Part shown: in pieces, positions 27,968 to 37,136 of the stretch
How positions within the stretch are numbered: position 1 is the stretch's first letter
Layout of the letters: each line of letters starts with the position of its first letter
Source of the DNA: an uncultured Desulfovibrio sp.
GTDB taxonomy: Bacteria > Desulfobacterota > Desulfovibrionia > Desulfovibrionales > Desulfovibrionaceae
Length of the DNA: 64,000 nt
NCBI GenBank assembly: GCA_905235595.1
Contig: CAJOMG010000001.1
Coordinates: 28,485-92,484 of the forward strand
Reading direction: 5' to 3'
Notes under the pieces: model-generated
What the model was told of the DNA's origin: nothing
Seen by the model: only the letters and a program-made list of their open reading frames with translations
Databases searched by the model: none
Position numbers and translations under genes: made by a program

Positions 27968-28816
27968 TTAAGATGTTAAGCTGTTATCATTATTATAGAG
28001 AAGTAAGCAATCCCGTAGCCGTGTTGAACCATCCAGTTCAAGAGGGAGCCATTTGAGTAGCTGCTGGTGATATGTCCAATTAAGTTCATCTGTGAAACAC
28101 AAACGGACGGCTGTTCCATGCAAGCACTGCTCCCTTCCGAGTCCTAGGCGTTTAGCCAGAAAGACAAAAGGAAAATCTGTTTTTGCGGCCAAGCTCGGAA
28201 TAAAAAAAACAATATAGAGGGCACCGGTTGAAAAGGATGGCCGCGCTATCTCTTCAGGCAGGCATATACATGCACCGCCAGCAGAAATGTCAATAAGCTG
28301 ACTTGCCAGCAGACTTTCTTTTTTCTGCGTTCGCAAGAGTGTTGCTAGTTCTTCTCTTGTAGCCGGCGGTTTGTCGATAAGCAGTACGCTGAGTATCCGG
28401 GTATGCTCCTTATTCCATAAATAGCGTTTGTTTTTGCGCAAGGGGCGGACAGTGTAATTGTGGGGAAAGCGCAGGTCTAGGGTGCGCAACGTTCCGTCTT
28501 TGTTATCCTCCGTTTTGAGAATGATCCCTATTCCCCGAGCGCCCATTCGTGTCTCCTGGTTTTCACCATGGCTTGCGGCAATCTGAAATGAAAATTCAAA
28601 ATGGTCGTCGGGATCCTTATTTTTGCCACTTAAGGTGGTTACTCTCTGCACGAAAACTTGCGCTTCACGACCCTGTACATTGCGTAGAAGCCCTTCGATG
28701 CGCATTTCAACGGCTTCGCCTTTCCGTGAAAGACAGCACGTTAATGTGATGGTAGACCCGCTGTTTTGAGCTTCTACTAAAGGATCTTGCTTTTTTGCAT
28801 TCCAGAGACTGGACAT
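27968..28816 (-). CDS. PilZ-domain (c-di-GMP-binding) protein
   Basis: About 282 residues from the ATG at 28816 (the frame runs to a GTG at 28852, which is an alternative start). The N-terminal ~140 residues form a beta-rich YcgR-N-like region. The PilZ signature is visible: the RxxxR element in RPLRKNKRYLW and the DxSxxG element in LIDISAGGACI, both intact, so c-di-GMP binding is expected. YcgR-type proteins brake or steer the flagellar motor. It is preceded by the truncated TauE gene and followed by the sigma-54-driven small gene. Confidence 0.8.
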   Translation of the reverse strand: MSSLWNAKKQDPLVEAQNSGSTITLTCCLSRKGEAVEMRIEGLLRNVQGREAQVFVQRVTTLSGKNKDPDDHFEFSFQIAASHGENQETRMGARGIGIILKTEDNKDGTLRTLDLRFPHNYTVRPLRKNKRYLWNKEHTRILSVLLIDKPPATREELATLLRTQKKESLLASQLIDISAGGACICLPEEIARPSFSTGALYIVFFIPSLAAKTDFPFVFLAKRLGLGREQCLHGTAVRLCFTDELNWTYHQQLLKWLPLELDGSTRLRDCLLLYNNDNSLTS

Positions 28817-28897
28817 AATACCATCGCTACGGTGATTTAGAAAATAATCCACAAAATGCCATTTGAGAAAAAGGCCTTTTTTCTACGCAAAGAAGAA

Positions 28898-29251
28898 TTA
28901 AGTGGCCCCCTTGTATGGAGTGCCCACAGCCATAAGCGCCGGTGTGATAATAAAACCGTCTCCCGCACCGATACACCAGGTAATGAGGCCTGCAGCCAGA
29001 CCAACGGCGATAGAGGCCAGAAAAACAGTGGTTGTGTAAAAAGCCGGGGCATAGGCTGATTTACCGCCCAGCATCTCGTGGAATTCATAGGCCTCAGCAA
29101 GACATCCCGCCAGAATGGGCACGGCCAATGCAAGTAGTATGAGCAGTTTTTTTCTGTTTTTCAGAATGGAAGTGGAGACTTCCAAATCCCATTTGGCGTA
29201 TGCTTGGGAGCTGCTCAGCAGAAATTCGTATACTTGTCTGCCAAAACTCAT
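28898..29251 (-). pseudogene. Truncated TauE/SafE-type sulfite exporter remnant
   Basis: 117 residues from an ATG at 29251 with a perfect TGAGGAG site. The N-terminus (MSFGRQVYEFLLSSS, then ILKNRKKLLILLAL, then YAPAFYTTTVFLASIAVGL) looks like the N-terminal part of the TauE/SafE anion exporters of Desulfovibrio relatives, as I recall them. Family members are about 350-450 residues with 8 or more membrane segments; this stops after the second or third. At the usual glycine-rich GCIGAGGGF it reads WCIGAGDGF, and after ALMAVGT it runs into an unrelated tail. Most of the gene is deleted, as the PilZ gene follows directly. A short functional protein is the alternative. Confidence 0.65.
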
Positions 29252-29431
29252 ATTCTCCTCAGTTACAGGGTTTCTGGCCAATGCCGAGGCATATACCCCA
29301 ACAAAAAAGATTGTAGTTTGACATGACTGCAACTATGGAACATCATACCCATAACTATGTGAAATAATAAGCTGATGTGCGTATATTGTCTGGTGTGCCT
29401 TTTAGTTTACTAATATCATTGATCTTCCACA

Positions 29432-30205
29432 TCATTTTTTGGATAGTTGCGAACTCTGGCCAAAGATGATCAATTCCATCCAGTCCAGCGCAAAGTCCAG
29501 TGCAGCTTTATCGCCATCAATGCTGTCAGCCATTATGGATGCTTGCCGCGCTGCAGGTACGTCCACATGGGCAAAGATGTGCATTTGGGAAATGAGTTCT
29601 CGGAATTTATCTATCTGAAAAAGGCAGAGCACAGCCATAGTCGCCATACGTGACTCCAGGGGCTTACCCGTGGCCCGTACCAAGGCCATGAGGCGCATGT
29701 AGCGGTCGTTGGCGGCATTGTAGTCAGACAATTCTTCATTGTGCAACCACTGTTCCGCAGTACGCTCCGTTCCTTTGTCAAAACCGTGGCAATGAGGTTC
29801 CTGCACAAGAAAAAAGCGTTCCTCAATACCATGTTCTCCCATTTTTGTACCACGTCCCAATGGGTAGAAACGGCAGGCACCAGGCCTGTTTTCGTATACG
29901 GAACAGCCACCGGGTGTCACAAATGGACAAGGTTCACCGGGCCCTTGTAACATACGGAGCATGGGCAGGGGAAATCCTGTATCAGGAAAAGAACGCATAG
30001 TGGTGAAGTTTGCAAGAAAAGTCTCACTGGCGATATTATCCATATGACGGCGTAATCGCAGTACATCATACGGTGTGAGAGGCAGAGTAAGCTCCGCACA
30101 ACATTGGTTGAAACAGGGTACCTCAGGATTGCAATCAAAGCAGAATGTCTCACCGGAATGCAGTTCCGGCAGGCTTTCAAGGTAATCTTTGCTGGCGTCG
30201 TCCAT
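29432..30205 (-). CDS. YkgJ-family cysteine-cluster protein
   Basis: 257 residues. The N-terminal cluster CFDCNPEVPCFNQCC and the second cluster PCPFVTPGGCSVYENRPGAC are the metal-binding (zinc or iron-sulfur) pattern of the YkgJ/FliB-like CxxxCxxCC family. The FliB branch is linked to flagellin methylation, but the function of YkgJ proteins is not settled. ATG at 30205 with an AAGGAAG site, 43 bases after hisG, so possibly co-transcribed with the his genes. About 100 further residues after the clusters are helical and unassigned. Confidence 0.82.
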   Translation of the reverse strand: MDDASKDYLESLPELHSGETFCFDCNPEVPCFNQCCAELTLPLTPYDVLRLRRHMDNIASETFLANFTTMRSFPDTGFPLPMLRMLQGPGEPCPFVTPGGCSVYENRPGACRFYPLGRGTKMGEHGIEERFFLVQEPHCHGFDKGTERTAEQWLHNEELSDYNAANDRYMRLMALVRATGKPLESRMATMAVLCLFQIDKFRELISQMHIFAHVDVPAARQASIMADSIDGDKAALDFALDWMELIIFGQSSQLSKK

Positions 30206-30248
30206 GAACCGTACTTCCTTTTAATAGAATTTCTCTTCAGGATAACGG

Positions 30249-31142
30249 TCAGATGACTTTGTTCAGGGCGTATTCAATGATACCCTCGGCACCGGCTTCA
30301 CGCAGACGCGGAATAAGGTCACGCACGACGCCAATCTGTACTACAGTCTCCACGGAGAGCCAGCGTGCGTCCCGCAGGGGCGATACAGTAGGCGAATTGA
30401 GTGAAGGCAACATTTCAAGGATGGCATCAAGATGGAGCGCTGGGGCATTCATCTTCAACGCCACAAGATTTTCGGCCCGCAACGCACCTTGCAAAAGAAG
30501 ATCGAGCTGTTTGATTTTGGCGCGTTTAACGGGATTCTCCCAAGATATCTTGTTAGCTATGAGCACCGGATAGGAAATCATGACTTCATCAATGATACGC
30601 AGACCGTGTGCACGAATTGTGGTGCCGGTTTCCGTCACCTCAACAATGCCATCTGCCAGCCCTTCCACCACTTTGGCCTCAGTAGCTCCCCAAGAATAGA
30701 ATACATCAACTTTTATGCCAATTTTTTCAAAATAACGGCGGGTAAGCCCCTCCAGCTCCGTAGCTATGCGCTTGCCTGCGAGGTCTGCTGGTTTTTGATA
30801 TGGAGAATTACCAGCGACAGCCAGCACCCAGCGACAGGGGCGATTGGAAGACTTGGAATACGTTAGGTCGGCTATGCGAATGACCGCGTTTTCATGATTC
30901 CGTTCTAAGAGCCAGTCAAGACCTGTGATACCTACATCCAGTACTCCGGCCTCAATGTATTCGCCAATCTCCTGAACTCGGCAAAGAGAGGCTGCGATTT
31001 CGGGGTCGTTGATGTCTGGAAAATAGTTACGGGTATGTTTGCGAATTTTCCAGCCTGCACGCTCAAAAAGATTGATAGTGGCTTCTTCCAGCGAACCCTT
31101 GGGTACGCCGAGCTTGATGATGGGTGTGGTTCCCTCGTGCAT
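30249..31142 (-). CDS. hisG: ATP phosphoribosyltransferase, long form
   Basis: 297 residues from the ATG at 31142 (GGACAGG before it; the frame extends to 31265 but that overlaps hisI). First step of histidine synthesis: ATP + PRPP to phosphoribosyl-ATP. KLGVPKGSLEEAT and the PRPP-binding region near VEGLADGIVEVTETGTTIRAHGL are typical. The extra C-terminal regulatory domain (from ~residue 225, GVVRDLIPRLREAGAEGI) marks the long, histidine-inhibited form that needs no HisZ. Lies 53 bases after hisI. Confidence 0.95.
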   Translation of the reverse strand: MHEGTTPIIKLGVPKGSLEEATINLFERAGWKIRKHTRNYFPDINDPEIAASLCRVQEIGEYIEAGVLDVGITGLDWLLERNHENAVIRIADLTYSKSSNRPCRWVLAVAGNSPYQKPADLAGKRIATELEGLTRRYFEKIGIKVDVFYSWGATEAKVVEGLADGIVEVTETGTTIRAHGLRIIDEVMISYPVLIANKISWENPVKRAKIKQLDLLLQGALRAENLVALKMNAPALHLDAILEMLPSLNSPTVSPLRDARWLSVETVVQIGVVRDLIPRLREAGAEGIIEYALNKVI

Positions 31143-31195
31143 GATGATCCTGTCCTTCATTTGAAACGTGTTGCACTGTGTCTGCAGGTGGGCAG

Positions 31196-31606
31196 TCAGT
31201 TCCCGTAGACGTGTTTGGGATCGAATATCTGCGGTGAGCAAATGTTCACAGTCCCATTGCGCCATTCTCTGAAAAAGCAGGAGCGTCTTCCTGTATGGCA
31301 GGCAGCCCCACCCAGTTGCTCAATCAGTAGCAGTACTGTATCGCTGTCACAATCAAGACGAAGCGCACGTACTTTTTGAATATTACCCGAAGTGGATCCT
31401 TTATGCCATAGTTCATGACGGCTACGGCTCCAATAGTGGGCTTCCCCGGTCTCTAGGGTTTTGTGCCATGCATCTTCATTCATATAGGCAAGCATCAGCA
31501 CTTCACCGGTTGCATAGTCCTGTGCAATAGCCGGTACAAGGCCTTTGCTGAAATCGGGAGTAAAAGCTGTATCAGGGGCATGAAGTTTGTCTTGAACTGC
31601 GGCCAT
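31196..31606 (-). CDS. hisI: Phosphoribosyl-AMP cyclohydrolase
   Basis: 136 residues. Third step of histidine synthesis, a zinc enzyme. The motifs are [27 protein letters not shown] and the metal-binding [10 protein letters not shown] with a downstream CHTGRRSCF. There is no fused HisE domain. ATG at 31606 with an AGGGGAT site; upstream extension to 31630 is less likely. First gene of a hisI-hisG(-ykgJ) unit. A short palindrome (ATGGAAC/GTTCCAT, 31665-31684) lies in its upstream region and could be an operator, but this is weak. Confidence 0.94.
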   Translation of the reverse strand: MAAVQDKLHAPDTAFTPDFSKGLVPAIAQDYATGEVLMLAYMNEDAWHKTLETGEAHYWSRSRHELWHKGSTSGNIQKVRALRLDCDSDTVLLLIEQLGGAACHTGRRSCFFREWRNGTVNICSPQIFDPKHVYGN

Positions 31607-31740
31607 AGTGATCCCCCTGAAATCCTCCATTTATGCTTTACCTTATGATGGCAAGGATGCCCATATGGAACGGTAATGTTCCATTTACAAGCATCTGGAG
31701 AAGATAATTAGCACAAGCAAGTGGCATATTCCACGGTAAC

Positions 31741-31769
31741 TTGCGTAGATAACACCATTGAATTATAAT
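31741..31769 (+). promoter_or_regulatory. Candidate sigma-70 promoter for the DEAD-box helicase operon
   Basis: TATAAT at 31764-31769 lies 17 bases after TTGCGT (31741-31746). It would give a ~155-base 5' leader before the ATG at 31933, as is common for cold-shock helicases. The 325-base gap between hisI and the helicase holds nothing else clear. Confidence 0.45.
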
Positions 31770-31932
31770 AGATTTCATATACGAAATCAATTATGAACTA
31801 AAAAGGACACGCATTGCATGCCGTAGTGATTCTCTGAACAAACTCTACGCATGTAAAGACACATAATGTGTGGATATGTTGTTATGTCGTTCTGGATATA
31901 CGTGCGGCCTATGTGCGTTATCAGGATGCCAT

Positions 31933-33612
31933 ATGTCTGTAGATGATGCCACATGTAACGTAATGCCAGTTATAACAATGGTACAGCCCACAGTTGACAC
32001 CATGGCGATTTCTGAACCGGAGAATGCCTTGCCTCGAGTGACGTTGGAGACACTACCGGAAAGTGTGCGTGCTGGCTGTGCTCGGGCAGGTTGGCAAAGC
32101 CTTATGCCTGTGCAATCCCTTGCCTTACCCTATTTACTGGCAGGACGCGACATCATGGTACAGTCCCGTACAGGCAGTGGCAAGACGGGGTGTTATCTGC
32201 TTCCCCTTTTGTGCAACATTTCTCCGGAACTCAAGGCTCCACAGGCTTTGGTGCTCACACCAACACGTGAATTGGCTTTACAGGTGGCACGGGAAGCCGC
32301 CGCTATCTTTACAGACACTGGCATCTATACAGCCGCCGTCTATGGTGGCGTAGGCTACAAGAAACAAGTAGAGACCCTGCACGAGGGCGCGCAGCTCATA
32401 GTGGGTACACCAGGTCGCGTACTGGATCACTTGCTGCGGCGTACGCTGGATCTGGGAGATTTGCGCGAGTTGGTTTTTGACGAAGCCGATCGTATGCTGT
32501 CCATCGGATTTTATCCAGACATGAAGGAAATTCAGCGTTATCTGCCGGACGGCTGTATACATACATGCCTCTTTTCAGCCACCTATCCTCCGCATGTCCT
32601 CATGTTGGCACGGGAATTCATGACAGAGCCGTCTTTGCTTTCCCTCTCCTGTAAAGAGGTGTATGTTGCTGAAGTGCAGCACCTTTTTTGTGAGGTGAAG
32701 CCCATGGACAAGGATCGTGCTCTAGTACGTCTGCTTGAGATAGAGAACCCTGTGTCTGCTATTATTTTTTGCAATACCAAGTCCAATGTTCACTATGTGA
32801 CTGGAGTGTTGCAAGGCTTTGGTTATAATGCTGATGAGCTCTCTGCCGACCTCACACAGGCAAGGCGCGAAGCAGTGTTGGAAAAAATACGCAAGGGGAG
32901 GTTGCAATACCTTGTAGCCACGGATGTTGCCGCAAGGGGGATTGATATTCCACAGCTTTCACATGTTTTCTTGTATGAACCACCGGAAGATCATGAAAGC
33001 TATATTCATCGTGCCGGCCGTACGGGTAGGGCGGGCGCGGCTGGTACTGTCATCTCACTGGTTGACGTCATGCAACGTATGGAGCTGGAACGTATAGCCA
33101 GACATTACAAACTTGCCTTGCGGGAGCTTGCACTCCCCACGGATGAAGATGTCTCCCGGGTGGCGTCTACACGGATAACTGCTTTATTGGAATCGCGTTT
33201 TCGTATGCTTACAGGCTTGGAACGCATGCGTGTGGCCCGTTATGCGCATCTGGCCCGTGAGTTAGCGACACAGGGAGATGAAGATGACAATGGACTCCTT
33301 TTAGCTATGCTCCTGGATGCCTATCATCAGGAGACATTGCACATGCAGTGCCTTCTGGATAACTCGACTGCCTCAAACCGAGGTGAACGCCGTGGGCGCT
33401 CCCGGCGTTCATGCAAGAAAGGAAAAACGGAAAGCGCGGTAGGTTGTGATAATGCTTTTGACTGCAAAACAGAGCAAACCGGTCTTCATGATAAGAATGT
33501 CTCGAATCTTGGTACTTCGCGTCACAGACGCCGTCGCCGATCGCAACATTTTAACGCTGCCGATGTAAGTAGCCCGGAACTTCAGAATTCCGGAACAAGT
33601 AGAGAAGCTTAG
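31933..33612 (+). CDS. DEAD-box RNA helicase
   Basis: 559 residues from the ATG at 31933 (AGGATG before it; the frame starts at 31870). All SF2 DEAD-box motifs are visible: Q-motif region GWQSLMPVQSLALP, Walker A RTGSGKTGCY, PTRELALQ, VFDEADRML, FSATYP, ATDVAARGID and HRAGRTGRAG. It unwinds structured RNA in ribosome assembly or cold adaptation. The C-terminal tail is rich in Arg/Lys (RRGRSRRSCKKGK, RHRRRRR) for RNA binding. Related to DeaD/RhlE types; no DbpA-like RNA-recognition domain is obvious, so I do not choose a gene name. First gene of a three-gene unit with an unknown gene and ribF. Confidence 0.93.
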   Translation: MSVDDATCNVMPVITMVQPTVDTMAISEPENALPRVTLETLPESVRAGCARAGWQSLMPVQSLALPYLLAGRDIMVQSRTGSGKTGCYLLPLLCNISPELKAPQALVLTPTRELALQVAREAAAIFTDTGIYTAAVYGGVGYKKQVETLHEGAQLIVGTPGRVLDHLLRRTLDLGDLRELVFDEADRMLSIGFYPDMKEIQRYLPDGCIHTCLFSATYPPHVLMLAREFMTEPSLLSLSCKEVYVAEVQHLFCEVKPMDKDRALVRLLEIENPVSAIIFCNTKSNVHYVTGVLQGFGYNADELSADLTQARREAVLEKIRKGRLQYLVATDVAARGIDIPQLSHVFLYEPPEDHESYIHRAGRTGRAGAAGTVISLVDVMQRMELERIARHYKLALRELALPTDEDVSRVASTRITALLESRFRMLTGLERMRVARYAHLARELATQGDEDDNGLLLAMLLDAYHQETLHMQCLLDNSTASNRGERRGRSRRSCKKGKTESAVGCDNAFDCKTEQTGLHDKNVSNLGTSRHRRRRRSQHFNAADVSSPELQNSGTSREA

Positions 33613-33624
33613 GGTAGGATCGAC

Positions 33625-34125
33625 GTGCAGGCTTTTGACTGTCAGACATCCCTTCTATCTTCTACAGCGTATACTGCTCCCGCTGAAGCTGTGCGTACGG
33701 CACTGGATAATTTTAGTGCGCTGTTGTCCGATGCGGATTTTACAGAGGCATTAGATTTGTTGCACGTTGGGCGATTCCAGTTTTTACGTCGCAGACAAAT
33801 GAAAATTGAGCTTGGCGGAGTGTTCATGGCCCTGTGGCGTCTTGCCTTGGCACGTTCGTTCCCGCAGGATGCGGATCGTATGTTTGACGAATTTCGAGAT
33901 ACCTATGGCAGCAAGCATACAGATGAACAAAGTACACAACTGCTGCAGCGCGCTGTTGAATACTGGGCTATGCTGGCTCCACATGGAGATAGAGATTTCA
34001 CTGAGGTTTCTCGCCATCTGTGTTCGTTCTCCGTATTGGATGCGCATGCAGTAAGAAGTATTCAGCTCAAGATGGTGCTCTATCTACGCAAGCTATACAA
34101 GTTTCTTTTTGAACGCCTTATTTAG
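33625..34125 (+). CDS. Unknown conserved-looking helical protein
   Basis: 166 residues, mostly helical, no membrane segment or signal. It starts at GTG 33625 after an AGGGTAGGAT site, 12 bases after the helicase stop, and ribF follows 30 bases later. Leu/Phe-rich segments (ALDNFSALL, FQFLRRRQMKIELGGVFMALWRLAL) suggest a compact helical bundle. I do not recognise a family. Codon use and spacing argue for a real gene. Its position suggests a link with RNA metabolism, but nothing in the sequence proves it. Confidence 0.7.
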   Translation: MQAFDCQTSLLSSTAYTAPAEAVRTALDNFSALLSDADFTEALDLLHVGRFQFLRRRQMKIELGGVFMALWRLALARSFPQDADRMFDEFRDTYGSKHTDEQSTQLLQRAVEYWAMLAPHGDRDFTEVSRHLCSFSVLDAHAVRSIQLKMVLYLRKLYKFLFERLI

Positions 34126-34155
34126 CCAGTTCTCCAGCATCGGTACCGTAAAAAG

Positions 34156-35100
34156 ATGTACATTCTCCATTCAGTTGATGCACTCAATCCCTTGAAGGGG
34201 ACAGCTCTTACTATTGGCAATTTTGATGGCGTACATCTGGGTCATCAGGCACTGATCAGACGCTTGCTCGAAGTTAGTTTCACCGACGGGCTTACTCCAG
34301 TGGTTATGACTTTTTGGCCGCATCCTCGCCAGGTATTGTTCCCCGAGCGTGGGCACTGCCCTTTGACATCGCGGGAAGACCGTTTTGCACTGATGGAGGC
34401 CATGGGCGTACCCTATGTGCTTGAATTGCCTTTCACGCACGAGCTTGCCTCATTGGAAGCAGGAACTTTTGTGCGTGATATGCTTATACCCATGTGCCTA
34501 CGATATCTTGTGGTGGGCCATGATTTCTCACTTGGACGCAATAGGGAAGGTTCTGTCAGTGTATTGAAGGAATTGGGAGCATTGCTTGGTTTCAGTGTAG
34601 AACAGTTGTTTTCCGTAATGGCTGATGCCATGGTTGTCAGCTCTACAACATTACGCAGACTCATAGCTGAAGGAGATGTAGCTAAGGCCGCTTTGTTGCT
34701 GGGGCGTTGGCATGGATTTAGTGGTGAGGTGCTGCATGGTGACGGGCGTGGCCACAGCTTAGGCTTTCCCACTGCCAATCAGCATAGGCCTGCAGTTGTA
34801 CTGCCTGCTGAAGGTGTATATGTTACACAGGCTTCAGTGGATGGACGCAGTATGCCTGCTGTCACAAGTGTTGGGCGCAAGCCCACATTTGGCGAAAACG
34901 AACTGGGTGTAGAAACCTTCCTGCTAGAGCTAGATGGCAGTCAGAATTTATATGGCCACACCATGCGACTGGAGTTTGTAGAGAGGTTGCGCAATGAACA
35001 ACGCTTTGCCTCTACTGATGAGCTTAAACGGCAGATAGCTGCTGATGTACGAGCGGCACGGCAAGTTCTGGCTGGGCGTTCGTTGTCCGGCTCTGTATAG
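34156..35100 (+). CDS. ribF: Bifunctional riboflavin kinase / FAD synthetase
   Basis: 314 residues. The N-terminal nucleotidyltransferase has IGNFDGVHLGHQALI and the conserved VVGHDFSLGRN; the C-terminal kinase has GRGHSLGFPTAN and GVYVTQASV. It makes FMN and FAD from riboflavin. ATG at 34156. Third gene of the helicase unit. No FMN riboswitch is visible upstream. Confidence 0.95.
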   Translation: MYILHSVDALNPLKGTALTIGNFDGVHLGHQALIRRLLEVSFTDGLTPVVMTFWPHPRQVLFPERGHCPLTSREDRFALMEAMGVPYVLELPFTHELASLEAGTFVRDMLIPMCLRYLVVGHDFSLGRNREGSVSVLKELGALLGFSVEQLFSVMADAMVVSSTTLRRLIAEGDVAKAALLLGRWHGFSGEVLHGDGRGHSLGFPTANQHRPAVVLPAEGVYVTQASVDGRSMPAVTSVGRKPTFGENELGVETFLLELDGSQNLYGHTMRLEFVERLRNEQRFASTDELKRQIAADVRAARQVLAGRSLSGSV

Positions 35101-35133
35101 CGATATCTGGATCTTTGTCACACGCAAATGTTT

Positions 35134-35985
35134 CTATATTTCACTGTGCGGTGTACGCGCCAACTGTGCCTGTAGTGCGACGCAAGCCTCATCACCAGAT
35201 ATGCCCAATCTATGGGCCAGGTGGGGAAGATTTTCTACCGCATCACAGGGACGCACATAAAGCGGCTGAATATCGTCATAGAAATACTCTCCGTGGCGGG
35301 CAAGCAGACACAGGGCAGAAAAATCTGGTGAGGACACCTCCGGCAGAGCAACTACTGGTGCATTGGCGGATACGGGGAGTTCTCCCATCCCGTCAAAAGA
35401 TTCAAAAAGGTCATGGTTGCGGGAGAGGCCGCTGCCACAGATCCAGACACATTGCGGAAGACACATACCTTGAGGTTGAGTCCCTTGCGTTGAATCAATA
35501 TGATTTACTGCTTCTTGGGGCGAGCAGAGTTTCACTTCTGCAAGTGGTTGTGCTGGTATACGTGGCCCATAGGATATATATGGCTGACAGTGTACGAGGT
35601 TTCGCCGGGCATGTGTGAGTGTCCAAATGCACACTCCATATGGCAGCGAACGGCGTTGCACTACTGTTGTAGCCAGGGCTTGCAAATAGTTTAGCCCAGC
35701 GAGTTGAGCCCTGCCGGTACGACGCAGGGCTGCAGCTGTAGCTAGCACAAGACGGATACCTGTAAAGGAACCCGGCCCACATATGCATGCAATGCGTCGA
35801 AACTCTATAGGTTGTATGCCCAAGGCAGTGCACATTTCCTTCAGTGCCGGTGTCAAGATTTCCGTAGCTCTGTCAGTTTTCCTCCATTCCTGCGCGCAGA
35901 GCATGTGCTCATCTTTGGTGATAAGAATTTGCAATGCTCTTTCAGCAGCATTGAGAATGAGTTCCAGACCGGTACCTTGGCTCAT
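35134..35985 (-). CDS. tsaB: tRNA threonylcarbamoyladenosine synthesis protein TsaB
   Basis: 283 residues of the ASKHA (Kae1-like) fold. The core motif is CGPGSFTGIRLVLATAAALR, the usual TsaB signature. TsaB is the regulatory partner of TsaD in making t6A37. ATG at 35985 with GGGAGTGG; the frame runs to 36003. It overlaps the rseP stop (ATGA). A ~60-residue insertion around the middle (HTRRNLVHCQP region) and a longer C-terminus make it longer than the ~230 typical. Confidence 0.88.
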   Translation of the reverse strand: MSQGTGLELILNAAERALQILITKDEHMLCAQEWRKTDRATEILTPALKEMCTALGIQPIEFRRIACICGPGSFTGIRLVLATAAALRRTGRAQLAGLNYLQALATTVVQRRSLPYGVCIWTLTHARRNLVHCQPYISYGPRIPAQPLAEVKLCSPQEAVNHIDSTQGTQPQGMCLPQCVWICGSGLSRNHDLFESFDGMGELPVSANAPVVALPEVSSPDFSALCLLARHGEYFYDDIQPLYVRPCDAVENLPHLAHRLGISGDEACVALQAQLARTPHSEI

Positions 35986-37136
35986 GAACCACTCCCAAAC
36001 CATCCGGTGTTTTTGAGGATACGCAAAATATCATTGTATGTTGCCAGCAGCATGAGCAAGATCAGCAGGGCAATCCCTATACGCATGGAGTATTCCTGGA
36101 TTTTTTTATGGAGCGGATGACGGAAGAGAATTTCCCATAAACAGAAGATAATGGTACCTCCATCAAGTACCGGAATGGGCAGGAGATTCAGTATGCCCAG
36201 GTTAATACTGATAAGAGCGGTTAGCGCCAGTAGTCCGGGAAAACCTTCATGTGCTTGTTTCCCAACCATTTGCATGATCATGATCGGGCCGCCTACCTGC
36301 TCTAGTGGGACTACACGTTCCGCCAGCTTAACAAAGCTCTGCCAAGTTAGATGCAGCATATCCAGTGTTTGGTAGAATCCCGCAGCTGCTGCAGCTGTAA
36401 CGCCGTGCTCCACAAGTCGTACCGCCCCGGAACTGGTAATGCCAATAAGCCAGGCATTTTCTTCCTCACCGAATATGGTTTTACGGATAGAACGCTTTGG
36501 CGTTACTCTCACACGCATTTCTCTGGCATTATCTTGTAGTTCCGGTATACGGTTTTGTTTCTTGTTATACTGTACGGCAGCAGGATCGGGTCGGGATAGC
36601 ACCAGTGTTAGTACTGTGCCGTTTCCGGCAGCAATGACGTCGGCCATGCTTTGCCAACTATCCACAGGAATGCCATTAATGCTTAGAATGGTGTCACCAG
36701 GAAGAAGTCCTGCCTGATCTGCCGGGCTGTCTTTGAGTACACTTCCCACTTGCGCTAGTGGCACTGGTGTGCCCCAGCCAAGGGCTAGCATCCAGCATAG
36801 CAACCAGGCAAGTAAAATGTTGGCGATTGGGCCTGCTGCCACTACAAGAAGGCGTTGCCATGCTGGACGCAGGGCAAAACTTTCTTTTTTTGAAAAGCCT
36901 TCAGGAAGTTCCGCAGGGTCGCTCTCGCCTACTAGAGCCACATAGCCACCTAAAGGAACCAAAGAAAGAGCGTATTCCGTCTTGCCTTTCTTGCAACGAA
37001 GAATTTTTGGACCAAAGCCTAATGAAAATGTGGAAACACCCATACCAAGGAGCCTGGCCACGGAAAAGTGTCCCAATTCATGAAAAAAAATAAGGCCACC
37101 CAATACAAGGATAACAGCAATAACTGTGGTCAGCAC
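35982..37136 (-). CDS. rseP: Site-2 protease RseP (RIP metalloprotease)
   Basis: 384 residues. Intramembrane zinc protease with HExxH in FFHELGHFSVA (membrane helix 1), the LDG motif in LLPIPVLDGG and a single PDZ domain (GSVLKDSPADQAGLLPGD), where E. coli RseP has two. It cleaves anti-sigma factors and signal-peptide remnants. GTG start at 37136 with a GGAGG site, overlapping the dxr stop by 7 bases. Confidence 0.94.
   Translation of the reverse strand: MLTTVIAVILVLGGLIFFHELGHFSVARLLGMGVSTFSLGFGPKILRCKKGKTEYALSLVPLGGYVALVGESDPAELPEGFSKKESFALRPAWQRLLVVAAGPIANILLAWLLCWMLALGWGTPVPLAQVGSVLKDSPADQAGLLPGDTILSINGIPVDSWQSMADVIAAGNGTVLTLVLSRPDPAAVQYNKKQNRIPELQDNAREMRVRVTPKRSIRKTIFGEEENAWLIGITSSGAVRLVEHGVTAAAAAGFYQTLDMLHLTWQSFVKLAERVVPLEQVGGPIMIMQMVGKQAHEGFPGLLALTALISINLGILNLLPIPVLDGGTIIFCLWEILFRHPLHKKIQEYSMRIGIALLILLMLLATYNDILRILKNTGWFGSGS

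Noticed and set aside
28865..28883. Palindrome around AAAAAGGCCTTTTTT after the TauE remnant, as a bidirectional terminator
   Set aside because: It is a loopless A/T-flanked palindrome, so no stable hairpin with a separate T-tract can form.
31665..31684. ATGGAAC/GTTCCAT inverted repeat upstream of hisI as an operator
   Set aside because: Seven bases per arm with no second copy; too weak to call.
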